Of a DNA stretch of 64,000 nucleotides, positions 1-9,700 are shown one piece after another. Under the pieces are notes generated by a model that worked only from the letters and a program-made list of their open reading frames with translations, ran no database searches and was not told where the DNA came from. Each line of letters begins with the position of its first letter. Within the stretch, counting starts at the first letter, position 1. A program made the position numbers and the translations under genes. Source of the stretch: Candidatus Ribeiella danica (GTDB lineage Bacteria; Chloroflexota; Chloroflexia; Chloroflexales; Roseiflexaceae); assembly GCA_016717335.1 (NCBI GenBank), contig JADKFS010000001.1, forward strand, positions 2,542,001 through 2,606,000. Direction: 5' to 3'.

Positions 1-3000
1 GATGTCGAGCGCATTGCCGACCGAGCTGTCGGCATAGGTCGAGCCGGCCGGAACGGCGACGCCGATCGTCTGCACGGCCAGGTGGCTGTCGATCGTGTCG
101 CGCAGGCGGATCTCGAAGGCCGCGGCCGCGTTCACGCCGCTGGCGGTATTCGAGAAGGTCAGCCGGTAGGCGATCGTGTCGCCGGCGTCGCCCGGCGTGG
201 TCGTGATCGTCTTCGCGAGGTTTCGAATGACCGGCTCGGCGATGCGGACCTGGTTGGTGTTGTCCTGCGTCGATGTCGCGATCGGCGTGGCGCTGCCGCC
301 AACCAGGACTTGGAAGTCGTTATTGCGCGTGGTCGTCACGCTGGTGCCGGTGCTGTTGTTGAAGCCCTGGCTGTTGCTGATATTGTCGACCAGCGCGTTG
401 AGCTCGACCACCACGAACTCGCCGTCGGCGTCGCTATCGCCGTTGGTGAGATTGCCGAGCTTGAAATAGACGTCGTCGCCGTCGCCGTAGCTGTCGTCGT
501 TGAGGGTCGCGCTCTTGGAAACCATCGTATCCGACAGCACGAAGGTCGGCGCGACGCTGCCGGAGCTGCCGCTGATCCTCAGGCCCGCGCCCGCGATCGT
601 GGATGACGTAATCCCGCCGCCGTTGGAGACAAAGGCGACCTTCGCGGTGCCGTCGTTCAGAAAGCGCAGCCCGGGGTCGAGGCGGTCGAGCAGCGTCAGG
701 CTCGGCGAGCTGCCCTCGGCCAGGCGGATGACCAGCCGGTAGCGCACGATCTCGCCGATCGCGACGCGCTGGACCGCCGGCGAGCCCGTGGCGACGGTGT
801 GCGCCTCGGAGGTCGCCACGATCGACTTGACCGGGCTGGGCGCGACCACCGTCAGCGTCGCCGCGCCGGTGTCGGCGTAGTCGTCCACGCCGCCGCCGCC
901 AGTGCGCTCGGTCGCGCCGGCATTGTAGATCGAGCGCGCGCCGGGCGCGCCGTCCAGGCTGCTCCAGCGCACGGTCGCCGTATTGGCGCTGCTCATGCCG
1001 GGCGTGACACTGGTCGAGAGCGAGCCGCTGATCGCGATCGTGATCGTGCGGCCGGCCGGCGCGAGCGGCATGTCGAACGAGCCGCTGGTCTGGAGCGTCC
1101 AGCCGGCGGCGTTGCTGCCGGCCAGGTTGAAGTCGGCCGTGGTGAGGAGGCCGGCCGTGTCGGTGACGATGAAGCTCGGGCTGTCGATCAGCGACGGCCC
1201 GCCTGCGCCGACCAGCGGCAGCGCGTCAAGAAGCGTTATGTCAAACGCGTCGGCGGCGCTGGCCGCGGTGTGCTTGACAGTGATCGTGTAGACGACCGGG
1301 TCGCCGGCGTCCCCGCTGCTCCCGCTGCCGTTCACGGCGACCGACTTGGCGGCGTCCAGCGCGGGCTCGATCACGGCGACAGCCTGCGCGGAGACGGGCG
1401 CCAGGCTGCCGCCGCTCCAGCTCAACGCGGCCGAGTTCTTCAGCTGTGTCCCGCTCTGGTTGCCGGCCACGTCCAGCACGGCCGCGCGGTAGACCAGGGT
1501 GATCGTCTCGGCGATCGTGTTGTCGGTGTTGGAGTTGGCGATCGCGCCGAGGTTGAACGTGATCGTCTTTCCGGCGCTGCCAATCGTCGGGGCCGTGCTG
1601 CCGCCCAGGGTCACGCCGGCGCTGCTTGTGGCGCTGACCACGTCCACGAATGCCAGCCCTGGGTCGAGCGTATCCACGATCGTGGCGTTCGGCATCGCGC
1701 CCTCCGGCACTGTGAGCGTGAGCCGGTAGGTCGCCAGCTCGCCGATCACCGCCTGCGCGGCGCCGTTGTTCGCGTCGACGATCTCGGTGCCGACGAGCTG
1801 CTTGGCCAGCGCCGGGAGCGCGATCGTCGTCGTCGCGCTGTCGGTCGGGCGGTCTTCGGGCACGAAGTTCGGGCCACCCTCGACGCCGGCGTAGTTGGTG
1901 ATGCTGGCGCGGTTGGGGATCACCACATTGGCCGGCGCGCCGGGGTCGACCTGCAGGTCGTAGGTGATGACGACCACGTTCGTGCCGTCGGTCGGGTCGT
2001 ACTTCTGGCAGGCGCCCGTGCCGGCCGGGTCGTCCAGCCGGATGCCGCCGGCAAACAGATCCGCGGCGCCGTAGCTTGGGCCAAGCGGCTGGTAGGTCAG
2101 CGCGGCGCCGTTGCCGTAGCCGACGCGCATGTTCAGGCCGCCTGCCGGGATGGACAGCCCGAGCGGGAGCGTATCGGTGATCGTGACGTCGAACGCGCCT
2201 TTCTGGCTGGTGCCGGTATTCTCGATCACGATTGCGAAGCTGACCAGGTCGCCCGCGTCCACGCCGGCGATATTGCTGTCGATCGGCGCGGCGGCGAGGT
2301 TGGTCGAGCTGATCGTGCCGGCCCAGCGCGGCCCAACGCCACCGGGTGGCGTGAACGCAACCGGCCCGGCGATCGGCGGGCTCAGCGCGGCGCCGGCGTG
2401 GTCGCTGCCGATCGCCCCTTTCTTGACCAGCAGCAGCGGCTCGTTCAGCTGGAGCTGGGCGATCGAGTCGGCGATATGGTGCGGCCCATTGGTCGAGCCG
2501 TCGCGCTCGTGGACCTGGTTGGTCAGGAACAGCCGATCGGCGAACGGCATGGCGTCGACGGTGAGGCTGAGCAGCAGGTCGATCGTGGAGTGGCGGTTGG
2601 TCGGGTCGTTGAACGTGCCGTAGTCGAACGTGACGCTGTTCTCGGCGCCGTCGAGCGTCACCGTCGGCGTCACGGGGCTCACGCCGCTCAAGGCGTGGTA
2701 GGTGTCGGCCGGGCCGTAGGTCGCCGCCCCGGCCGGCGGGATGCCGCCCGCCGCGCTGAGCGTCGGCGTGATCTCGGCGGCGCTGAAGATCGGCAGAGGC
2801 AGATTGTCGATGAACTGCAGCTGCTCGAAGTCGCTCGACGCCAGATCGTACGTGATGCGGTAGGTCACGGTATCGCCGGGCGTGACCTGCACCGGTGTGG
2901 CGAACGAGCTGCTGCCGTTGATCGCGTAGATCGACTTGCTCAGCGTGCCGAACACGATCTGGACGCTCGTGCCGCTTGTGTCGGACTCGCCCTGCCCGGT

Positions 3001-4704
3001 CGGCGCCAGGTCGACCGCGCTCAGCAGGTCGCCGCTGGCCGTGACGCTGTTGTCGATGTGGTCGCCCGAGTTGACGTACGGGTCGCCCGATGGGAACGTG
3101 TCGGCGAAGCGGTCCTGGATCAGCGCATGGAACGTCAGCGTGGCGGTCGTGGCCCCGTCGTCGTAGCTGCAGTCGGGCGCCGGCCCGGCGGTCCCGCCAG
3201 GCGGAACGCAGCCGCCGATCAGGCGCCCGGCCTGGCCGCGCGACACAAGCTCGTCCGAGATCCTGAACGTCAGCGTGGTCGTGCCGTCGTTCGGCGCGGG
3301 GGCGGCGGGCGTGTAGTTCGGCGCGACGGCGAAGCTGCCGGCGCTCATGCCAGCCGCGGGCAGCGCGAAGCCATTCCCGCCGATCGAGAGCCGCGGCGTA
3401 AACGCGGGGTCGAAGCGCTGGCCGTCCGAGAGCGTATCGCTGATCACGACATTCTCGAAGGCAAAGTAGTCGGAGATCTGAACGGTCAGCGTGTACGCCA
3501 GCGTATCGCCGACCGAGTAGCCGGGCGCCCCGATATCGCCGGCGACTGCCACGCTCTTCTGGATCGCGATCGACTTGTCGGCCAGGATGTGGTCCTGGGG
3601 CGTCCCGTCGCTGACGATCGGGACGATCGAGTCGCGCGGGTCGATCGGCGTCCAGCTGCCCTGGGCGCTGGCGTCGTCGATCGAGGTCGCGTCGTCGCCC
3701 GTGACCGGGTCGATCACCGGCGCCGAGCTTGCGTTCGCGCGCGGCACGGAGAAGCTGAACTCGAGGTAGGCGTCCTCGGCGCCGCTAGTACCGATCACCT
3801 TATCGAGCCGGCGAGCCAGCGTGCCGCCGGGCGTGGTCGCGCTAGGCGTGCTGATCGCGGTGACAGATGTGGTCCCGCTGCCGCCGGCCGAGTCCACGCC
3901 GAGAAACTGGAGGTTATTCGGCAGCACATCGCGCAGGCTGAAATTCGTGAGAGTCTGCCCCTCGGCGACGTCGACCGAGATCCGATATTTGCGCGGAAAA
4001 TTCGGCCCGCTGGCGGTCTCGTTCTCGGGGCCGAGGTAGGTCTTCGACAGCGTCAGCAGCGTCGGCGTCACCGTCATGCCCGGCCAGGCGGTGCTGCTGG
4101 CGCTCGCGGGGTGAACGATCGAGGCGTCGCAGCACGGGTTGTCCAGCGCGTCGTTGCCGAACTGAAACCCGCTCCGCGCCCGGATCGTCAGCGCCATCCC
4201 CAAGTCGGCGCGGTTGCTGAGCGCCGCGTCGACCTTGATCGCGGCGGGCGGCTGGTCGGGCGTGAACGAGCCGAACGGCAGCTGCAGCACGACCAGCCGA
4301 TCGCCGACCGCTCCGCAGACCTGGAGCGGAGCGTGGCTGGTATCCTGCGCGTATGGGTGGGCGACGCAGCCGCCGGCCGGGAAGGTGAGCTGCACCGTCG
4401 TGACCGGGCTGCCCAGGTAGGTTGCGCCGAGAAAGGAGATGCCGTCGTCGCCGTCGGCGCCGGTGGCGGGGAAGACCAGGTCGATAAACGGCCCGTAGCC
4501 GGTGTCGGCGGCAGCGGAGTTATCGAAGGCCGCGCTAAAGCTGAACGTCGCGCCGATCGGCACATTCGTCGGCCCTGGGAGTATCGTGTCTGGGAGCGCG
4601 GCCGCGCGTGCCGGCTGGGTCGAGGCGAGCAGGCCGGCGCAGAGCAGCGTGATCACGATAGCTTGCAGCCAGCGGCGGTGTGATGGTGTGAATGGCGCTA
4701 TCAA
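1..4704 (-). CDS. DUF11-repeat secreted surface protein (3' end outside window)
   Basis: Read from 4704 downward the frame stays open for 1568 codons to the window edge, so the C-terminus is missing. The N-terminus has basic residues, then a hydrophobic stretch (AIVITLLCAGLLAS) ending TQPARAAA, a Sec signal peptide. The rest is a string of beta-rich repeats with the DUF11 / conserved-repeat signature (GDTVTYRITY, DTLPLGLSIPAGG, DAGDLVSFAIVIENTG, GDAGDTIAYRLTFSNTA), about six to eight copies. This family is common in bacterial cell-surface and adhesion-type proteins; no enzyme motif is visible. I chose the TTG at 4704 because GGAGG lies 6 nt upstream; an in-frame ATG at 4740 is the alternative. 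A long open frame on the opposite strand (799-4683) is a GC-driven shadow. Confidence 0.85.
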   Translation of the reverse strand, partial: MIAPFTPSHRRWLQAIVITLLCAGLLASTQPARAAALPDTILPGPTNVPIGATFSFSAAFDNSAAADTGYGPFIDLVFPATGADGDDGISFLGATYLGSPVTTVQLTFPAGGCVAHPYAQDTSHAPLQVCGAVGDRLVVLQLPFGSFTPDQPPAAIKVDAALSNRADLGMALTIRARSGFQFGNDALDNPCCDASIVHPASASSTAWPGMTVTPTLLTLSKTYLGPENETASGPNFPRKYRISVDVAEGQTLTNFSLRDVLPNNLQFLGVDSAGGSGTTSVTAISTPSATTPGGTLARRLDKVIGTSGAEDAYLEFSFSVPRANASSAPVIDPVTGDDATSIDDASAQGSWTPIDPRDSIVPIVSDGTPQDHILADKSIAIQKSVAVAGDIGAPGYSVGDTLAYTLTVQISDYFAFENVVISDTLSDGQRFDPAFTPRLSIGGNGFALPAAGMSAGSFAVAPNYTPAAPAPNDGTTTLTFRISDELVSRGQAGRLIGGCVPPGGTAGPAPDCSYDDGATTATLTFHALIQDRFADTFPSGDPYVNSGDHIDNSVTASGDLLSAVDLAPTGQGESDTSGTSVQIVFGTLSKSIYAINGSSSFATPVQVTPGDTVTYRITYDLASSDFEQLQFIDNLPLPIFSAAEITPTLSAAGGIPPAGAATYGPADTYHALSGVSPVTPTVTLDGAENSVTFDYGTFNDPTNRHSTIDLLLSLTVDAMPFADRLFLTNQVHERDGSTNGPHHIADSIAQLQLNEPLLLVKKGAIGSDHAGAALSPPIAGPVAFTPPGGVGPRWAGTISSTNLAAAPIDSNIAGVDAGDLVSFAIVIENTGTSQKGAFDVTITDTLPLGLSIPAGGLNMRVGYGNGAALTYQPLGPSYGAADLFAGGIRLDDPAGTGACQKYDPTDGTNVVVITYDLQVDPGAPANVVIPNRASITNYAGVEGGPNFVPEDRPTDSATTTIALPALAKQLVGTEIVDANNGAAQAVIGELATYRLTLTVPEGAMPNATIVDTLDPGLAFVDVVSATSSAGVTLGGSTAPTIGSAGKTITFNLGAIANSNTDNTIAETITLVYRAAVLDVAGNQSGTQLKNSAALSWSGGSLAPVSAQAVAVIEPALDAAKSVAVNGSGSSGDAGDPVVYTITVKHTAASAADAFDITLLDALPLVGAGGPSLIDSPSFIVTDTAGLLTTADFNLAGSNAAGWTLQTSGSFDMPLAPAGRTITIAISGSLSTSVTPGMSSANTATVRWSSLDGAPGARSIYNAGATERTGGGGVDDYADTGAATLTVVAPSPVKSIVATSEAHTVATGSPAVQRVAIGEIVRYRLVIRLAEGSSPSLTLLDRLDPGLRFLNDGTAKVAFVSNGGGITSSTIAGAGLRISGSSGSVAPTFVLSDTMVSKSATLNDDSYGDGDDVYFKLGNLTNGDSDADGEFVVVELNALVDNISNSQGFNNSTGTSVTTTRNNDFQVLVGGSATPIATSTQDNTNQVRIAEPVIRNLAKTITTTPGDAGDTIAYRLTFSNTASGVNAAAAFEIRLRDTIDSHLAVQTIGVAVPAGSTYADSSVGNALDI

Positions 4705-5003
4705 GGCGTTCCTCCAGTGTGATGAAATGGTTGATAACATGCTGGAGAGGGAGAAGTGCCCTTTGTGCTTACTACGTATGCTCGCACTATAGGAACAAAC
4801 ACAGGCTCCATGTATTGTGATTTTTGAGCAGAACGGTTGCTGTTTGGTACGCCTGGATTGAGCGCGTCTAAGACCTGATCGCCGGCCGCGGCAAACCGTG
4901 GCACGCCGGTTGCTTTAACAGGTCAGTGACGCATGCCGTCGCCAGCCGGCCCGAAGAGGAGCGCTGGCGCCGGACATAATGAGGACAACACGAGGAGGAA
5001 ACC
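4705..5003. other. Divergent intergenic region
   Basis: About 300 bp between two divergently transcribed genes. It is less GC-rich than its surroundings around 4725-4850 and should hold both promoters. On the minus strand a TATAGT hexamer lies near 4790, but I could not pair it with a convincing -35 box. The only clear signal is the ribosome binding site GAGGAGG at 4992-4998 before the GTG of the membrane protein. No RNA gene or repeat was recognised. Confidence 0.4.
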
Positions 5004-5261
5004 GTGATTAACTTCGTACTTTGGCTGCTGTTCGGTGCGCTGGTGGGTTGGCTCGCGAGCATGGTGATGCGAACGGACGCGCAGCAAGGCGCGCTGCTTA
5101 ACATCGTCGTCGGTATCATCGGCGCGATGATCGGCGGGTTCCTGTTCGGCGGCCCGACGATCAACAACACCTTCAACCTGACCGCGCTGCTGGTCTCGTT
5201 TGTCGGCGCCGTCATCCTGCTGGCGATCGTCAACCTGGTCCGCCGCGGCGCGGTCCGTTAG
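5004..5261 (+). CDS. GlsB/YeaQ/YmgE-family stress-response membrane protein
   Basis: 85 residues, about the usual size for this family (transglycosylase-associated protein, Pfam Transgly_assoc). Three hydrophobic segments are visible: residues 3-20 (FVLWLLFGALVGWLASMV), about 29-49 (LLNIVVGIIGAMIGGFLFGG) and about 58-78. The glycine-rich GIIGAMIGGFLFG motif in the middle helix is typical. Family members are small inner-membrane proteins often induced by stress; the molecular function is not established. The GTG start has GAGGAGG 5 nt upstream. It stands alone, between a divergent surface-protein gene and a convergent dehydrogenase-like gene, and is followed by a terminator at 5292. Confidence 0.85.
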   Translation: MINFVLWLLFGALVGWLASMVMRTDAQQGALLNIVVGIIGAMIGGFLFGGPTINNTFNLTALLVSFVGAVILLAIVNLVRRGAVR

Positions 5262-5291
5262 CCGTAGCAAGACCTGATACCTGACCCCCGG

Positions 5292-5325
5292 CCCCCTCCC
5301 CTACCAGGGGAGGGGGTTATTTTTG
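5292..5325 (+). terminator. Rho-independent terminator
   Basis: An 11-bp perfect stem (CCCCCTCCCCT / AGGGGAGGGGG) with the 3-nt loop ACC is followed by TTATTTTT. It lies 30 bp after the stop of the GlsB-like gene, as expected for an intrinsic terminator. Confidence 0.75.
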
Positions 5326-5371
5326 GCCGGTGCTAGGGTTTCGGCTTCGCCGAAACCCTAGCACCGGCCAA
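5323..5371. repeat. Long perfect hairpin with CGGCTTCGCCG core
   Basis: A 22-bp perfect inverted repeat with the 5-nt loop CTTCG, between two convergent genes. The inner part GGGTTTCGGCTTCGCCGAAACCC closely resembles the hairpin at 53210-53252. Similar long stems with the same core are found at 10408, 37770 and 53210. It may act as a bidirectional terminator or be a dispersed palindromic repeat. Confidence 0.8.
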
Positions 5372-5420
5372 GAACATGCTGACTCTTGCAGGAGCGGGGA
5401 CTGACTACTCCGTACCGGCG

Positions 5421-6227
5421 CTACCCCAGCTCCTCGGCGATGCGCACCAGCGCGGCCGGGTCGGCCAGCAGCGCCGCGCCGACCTGCACCGCCACGGCGC
5501 CGGCAGCGAGGAACTGCCGCGCGTCGCCGGCCGTGGCGATGCCGCCGCAGCCGATCACCGGCGCGTCGACAGCGGCGACGACCGCGGCGACGGCGGCGAG
5601 CGCCAGCGGGCGCAGCGCCGGGCCCGAGAGCCGGCCGGCAACCAGCCCGCCGCCGCGCGGGTCGGCCGCCAGCCCAGGCGGCGAGGCGATCAGCGCGATC
5701 GCGTCCGCGCCGGCGCCCACCACCGCGCGCGCCAGCGCCGCCAGGCCCTCGCTCGCCGGCGGCAGCTTGGCGATCAGCGGCAGCAGCGTGGCCGCGCGCG
5801 CGGCCGCGACGATCTGCGCGGCCTGGCTCGTGTGATCTGCCAGATGTAGCTCCAGCCCGGCGATCCCCTCGACCCCCTCAAGCGCCGCGGCGATCGCGGC
5901 GTACTCGTCGGGCCGCTCGCCGACAATGCTCAGCAGCACCGGCGTCGACCATGCGGCCCACTGCGGCGCGTAGCGCTCGACTACGCGCGCCAGCCCGGGG
6001 TCGGGCCAGGCGCCGACCGCCAGCAGCCCGGCGGGAGTCTCGATCAGCTGCGGCGGGCGCGCGACCCTGCGGCCGCGCAGCGTGGTGCTGCGCGTGACGA
6101 TCGCGCCGGCGCGCTCGATCTCCACCAGCCGCGCGTACTCGACGCCGTAGCCGAAGCAGCCCGCCGCCGCCATCACGCGGCTCCTCAGCGCCAGGCCGTA
6201 GGGGTTGTTGGGGGCTAGGTCAACCAT
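5421..6227 (-). CDS. Dihydroorotate dehydrogenase-like FMN barrel protein
   Basis: 268 residues. The fold pattern matches class 1 dihydroorotate dehydrogenase (PyrD): an N-terminal AAGCFGYGVEYARLVEIERAGAIVTRSTTL segment and a C-terminal GRLSGPALRPLALAAV ... APVIGCGGIATAGDARQFLAAGA phosphate/FMN-binding region. Two things are unusual. The TKS motif normally found after GAIV reads TRS, and the catalytic loop (Asn-x-Ser-Cys-Pro-Asn in functional enzymes) is absent: the strand reads LELHLAD and then runs straight into HTSQAAQIV. It may therefore not oxidise dihydroorotate. The start at 6227 has AAAGGA upstream; an upstream in-frame extension lacks family similarity. It is a single gene with no other pyrimidine genes nearby. 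Confidence 0.75.
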   Translation of the reverse strand: MVDLAPNNPYGLALRSRVMAAAGCFGYGVEYARLVEIERAGAIVTRSTTLRGRRVARPPQLIETPAGLLAVGAWPDPGLARVVERYAPQWAAWSTPVLLSIVGERPDEYAAIAAALEGVEGIAGLELHLADHTSQAAQIVAAARAATLLPLIAKLPPASEGLAALARAVVGAGADAIALIASPPGLAADPRGGGLVAGRLSGPALRPLALAAVAAVVAAVDAPVIGCGGIATAGDARQFLAAGAVAVQVGAALLADPAALVRIAEELG

Positions 6228-6286
6228 GCTTGGTCCTTTCATCGCCGAAAGTATACAGTCGATTGCTGAGCGCGTCCATTTACGGG

Positions 6287-6480
6287 AGCTGCGCGCCCCC
6301 GTGCCCCGCGTGGGCTCCACCTCAGCTTAGTTCGCCTGCGCGGCGCGCGGGCGGGGGTGGGCCGCCACCCCCGCCGCCCCCCGGCCGGGGCTTCGCCCCT
6401 GGACCCCAAAAGGAATGCTGTCTCGTTTGCAATGCCTGACGTGCATGCCCGGCTGAATCCAGACACGGCGGGATATGCAC
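6287..6480 (+). repeat. Dispersed GC-rich repeat, family A, copy 1
   Basis: Shares with 31942-32036 and 32056-32195 the chain CTGCGCGCCCCC, then GGGGGTGGGCCGCCACCCCC, then CGGCCGGGGC...GCCCCTGG, then ACCCCAAAA. The 3' tail (GCATGCCCGGCTGAAT) matches the third copy. It contains several nested palindromes. It lies between divergent genes (DHOD-like and kinase), so it is not simply a terminator. No coding potential was seen. Confidence 0.7.
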
Positions 6481-6515
6481 CAGCTATGCCCGGAATAGTA
6501 TGAGGCATAGGCTAC

Positions 6516-6612
6516 GATCCTTACACCTGAGATGGCATCAGTTGCCGGAGGGGGGCCGGGGGAACCGGCGCGGGTTCCCCCGGGCGGGGGGCCGGGGGCG
6601 CAGCGCCCCGGA
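6516..6612 (+). repeat. Dispersed GC-rich repeat, family B, copy 1
   Basis: The sequence around CCTGAGATGGCATCAG, then GCCGGAGGGGGGCCGGGGG, a CGGCGCGGGTTCCCC block and GGGGCGCAGCGCCCCGG recurs at 15282-15382 and, inverted, at 29110-29225. With family A it fills most of the 534-bp gap between 6228 and 6761. The 23S/tRNA-like features I looked for are absent. Confidence 0.65.
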
Positions 6613-6617
6613 GAAAA

Positions 6618-6655
6618 GATGACAAGATGACAAGATGACAAGATGACAAGATGAG
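6618..6655 (+). repeat. 8-bp tandem repeat (GATGACAA)
   Basis: Four perfect copies of GATGACAA plus a partial fifth (GATGAG), directly after a family B repeat and about 100 bp before the histidine kinase start. It is one of several octamer arrays in this window (21659, 27468, 29306, 34019). Confidence 0.9.
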
Positions 6656-6761
6656 GGGGCCGGCGGCGCAGCGCCCCAGAATCCAAAAGCCGCCTTCGAG
6701 CGTTCTCCTAGAGACTGCCAGAAAAAGCAAGAGACTGCCAGAAGAAGTTGGTTTACGCCAT

Positions 6762-9700
6762 ATGAGCTCGCTCTTCAGCCCGGCGATCGCGCTGATGAAC
6801 CGGCTGCGCTACGCGCAGAAGTTCGCGCTGATCACCGCCCTGTTTCTGTTCCCGCTCGCCAGCGTGATCGCGCTGCTCCTGTCGGCGACCAGCCCGCAGA
6901 TCGCGTTCGGCCGGGCCGAGCTCGACGGCACCGCCTACCTGCGCCCGGTCCGCCAGCTGCTGGAGGATGTCTCGCGCGAGCGAATCCTCGCCCGCAGCGC
7001 CCCCGCGAGCGCTGCCGGCGCGCGCCAGGAGCTGCTCGCCAGCCAGGCCCGCATCGACGCGGACCTGCGCGCGATCGGGCTGGCCGAGGCGCGGCTGGGC
7101 GGCCGGCTGCGCGCCGCCGAGCAGTTCGCGGCCCTGCAGCGCGACTGGCAGTCGGTCAAGTCCCGGATCTTCAGCGCCGGCCCCGGCGCGATCGAGCAGA
7201 TGCACCAGCAGCTGATCGACGACATCCGCGGCCTGATCTCGCAGGTCGGCGACACCTCGAACCTGATCCTCGACCCGGTGCTCGAGAGCTACTACCTGAT
7301 GGACACGATGCTGCTCAAGCTGCCCGAGCGCGCCGACCTGCTGGCCGAGATGAAGGGCCTGGGCGAGGATGCCGCCGACAGCCGGGCGATCACTCCCGAC
7401 CAGCGCGCCCGCCTCACCGTGCTGGCCGGGCTGCTGCGGGCGAACATCGACTCGGCCGAGAAAGGCATGCGGGTGGCCTTTCACACCAACCCGACGCTCG
7501 AGCCGGCGCTGGGCCAGAGCCTGAAGGAGTCGAGCGGCGCGACCCAGGCGCTGATCGAGGTGATCGTCACGGAGCTGATCCAGAGCCGGTCGGTCACGAT
7601 CGACCCCGGCATCTACGGCGCGCTGGCGATCGACGCGCTGGATCACAGCTTCCGGCACTGGGATCTGACGGTGGTCGAGCTCGACCGCGTGCTGCAGGAG
7701 CGCGTCGACAGCTACATCCTCAAGCAGCGCGTCGCGGTCGCGATCTCGCTGGCCGTGCTCGCGCTGGTGACCTACCTGCTGATCGCCTTTTACCACTCGG
7801 TCACGCGCACGGTCGCGACGCTGGACCAGGCCGCCCGGCGGATGGTCGGCGGCGATATGGACGGCGTGGTGGCGATCGACAACCGCGACGAGCTCGGCCA
7901 GGTGGTGCGCTCGTTCAACACCGTGGCGACCAGGCTGCGGCGCGAGTGGGCCCAGGCGCAGGAGGATCGCGCGCGGGCGATCGCCGCCGAGGGCCAGTAC
8001 CGCGCGATCTTCGAGAACAGCGTCGAGGGGATCTTCCAGACCACGCCGGGCGGCCGCTACCTGAGCGCCAACCCGGCCCTGGCGCGGATCTACGGCTACG
8101 CCGGCCCGGCGGCGCTGCAGCGCGAGCTGACCGACATCGCGCGGCAGCTGTATGTCGACTCCGGCCGGCGCGCCGAGTTCGTCCAGCTGATCGACGAGCG
8201 CGGCGCGGTGCGCGACTTCGAGTCGCAGGTCTACGACCGCCAGGGCGCCGTGATCTGGATCTCCGAGAACGCCCACGCCGTGCGCGGCCCAGGCGGCGAG
8301 CTGCGCTACTACGAGGGCACGGTCCAAGATATCAGCGAGCGCCGCCGCGCCGAGGAGGAGCTGCGCCGCGCCAAGGAGGCCGCCGAGGTGGCCAACCGCG
8401 CCAAGAGCACCTTCCTGGCCAACATGAGCCATGAGCTGCGCACGCCGCTGAACGCGATCATCGGCTACAGCGAGATGCTGCAGGACGAGGCCGAGGAGCA
8501 GGGGCTGGCCGAATTCGTGCCCGACCTGCAGAAGATCCACGGCGCCGGCAAGCACCTGCTCGGCCTGATCAACGACATCCTCGACCTCTCCAAGATCGAG
8601 GCCGGCAAGATGGACCTGTACCTGGAGACGATCGACATTGCGCAGCTGGTGCGGGATGTCGCCACGACCATCCAGCCGCTGGTGCAGCGGCTGGGCAACC
8701 GGCTGGATCTGCGCTGCGACGAGTCGATCGGCGCGATGCGGGTCGACGCCACCAAGCTCCAGCAGTCGCTGCTCAACCTGCTCAGCAACGCCGGCAAGTT
8801 CACGCAGGGCGGCACGATCACGCTGAGCGTGCGATCCGAGCCGCCGGGCGAAGGCCAGGCGCAGCCATGGATCGTCTTCGAAGTGCACGACACCGGGATC
8901 GGCATGTCGCCCGAGCAGGTCGGCCGGCTGTTCCAGGCGTTCACCCAGGCCGACGCCTCGACCACGCGCAAGTACGGCGGCACCGGGCTGGGGCTGACGA
9001 TCACGCGCAAGTTCTGCCAGATCATGGGCGGCGACGTCACGGTCGAGAGCGCGGCCGGCGCCGGCTCGACCTTCACGATCCGCCTGCCGGCGCAGGTCGC
9101 CGACCCGCGGGTCGCGCCGCCGCCCGACGACGAGGCGCCTGCCGCCGAGGCGGCCGAGGGCGCCAGCCTGGTGCTGGTGATCGACGACGACCCGACCGTG
9201 ATCGAGCTGATGCGCCACTTTCTCGGCAAAGAGGGCTACCGGGTCGAGAGCGCGCTGGGCGGCGAGGCCGGGCTGCGCCGCGCCGCCACGCTGCTGCCCG
9301 ACGCGATCATTCTGGACGTGATCATGCCGGGGATGGACGGCTGGAGCGTGCTGGCCGCGCTGAAGTCCAGCCCGGCGCTGGCGGACATCCCGGTGATCAT
9401 GCTGACGATCGTGGACGACAAGACCATGGGCTTCGCGCTGGGCGCGGCGGACTACATCACCAAGCCAATCGACCGCGAGCGCCTGCTGGGAATCCTGGGC
9501 AAGTACCGCCGCGACGGGTCGCCCTGCCCGGTCATGCTGGTCGAGGACGACCCACCGACGCGGCAGATGATGCGGCGGACACTCGAGCGGGCCGGCTGGG
9601 CGGTGGCCGAGGCCGAGAACGGGCGAGTCGCGCTCGAGCGCATCGCCGAGCAGCCGCCCGAGGTCATCCTGCTCGACCTGATGATGCCTGAGATGGACGG

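Noticed and set aside
799..4683. 1294-codon open frame on the plus strand
   Set aside because: It is antisense to the DUF11 protein, is rich in Arg/Gly/Ala/Asp with no domain, and is the usual mirror frame of GC-rich codon use. The minus strand gives a signal peptide and clear repeats.
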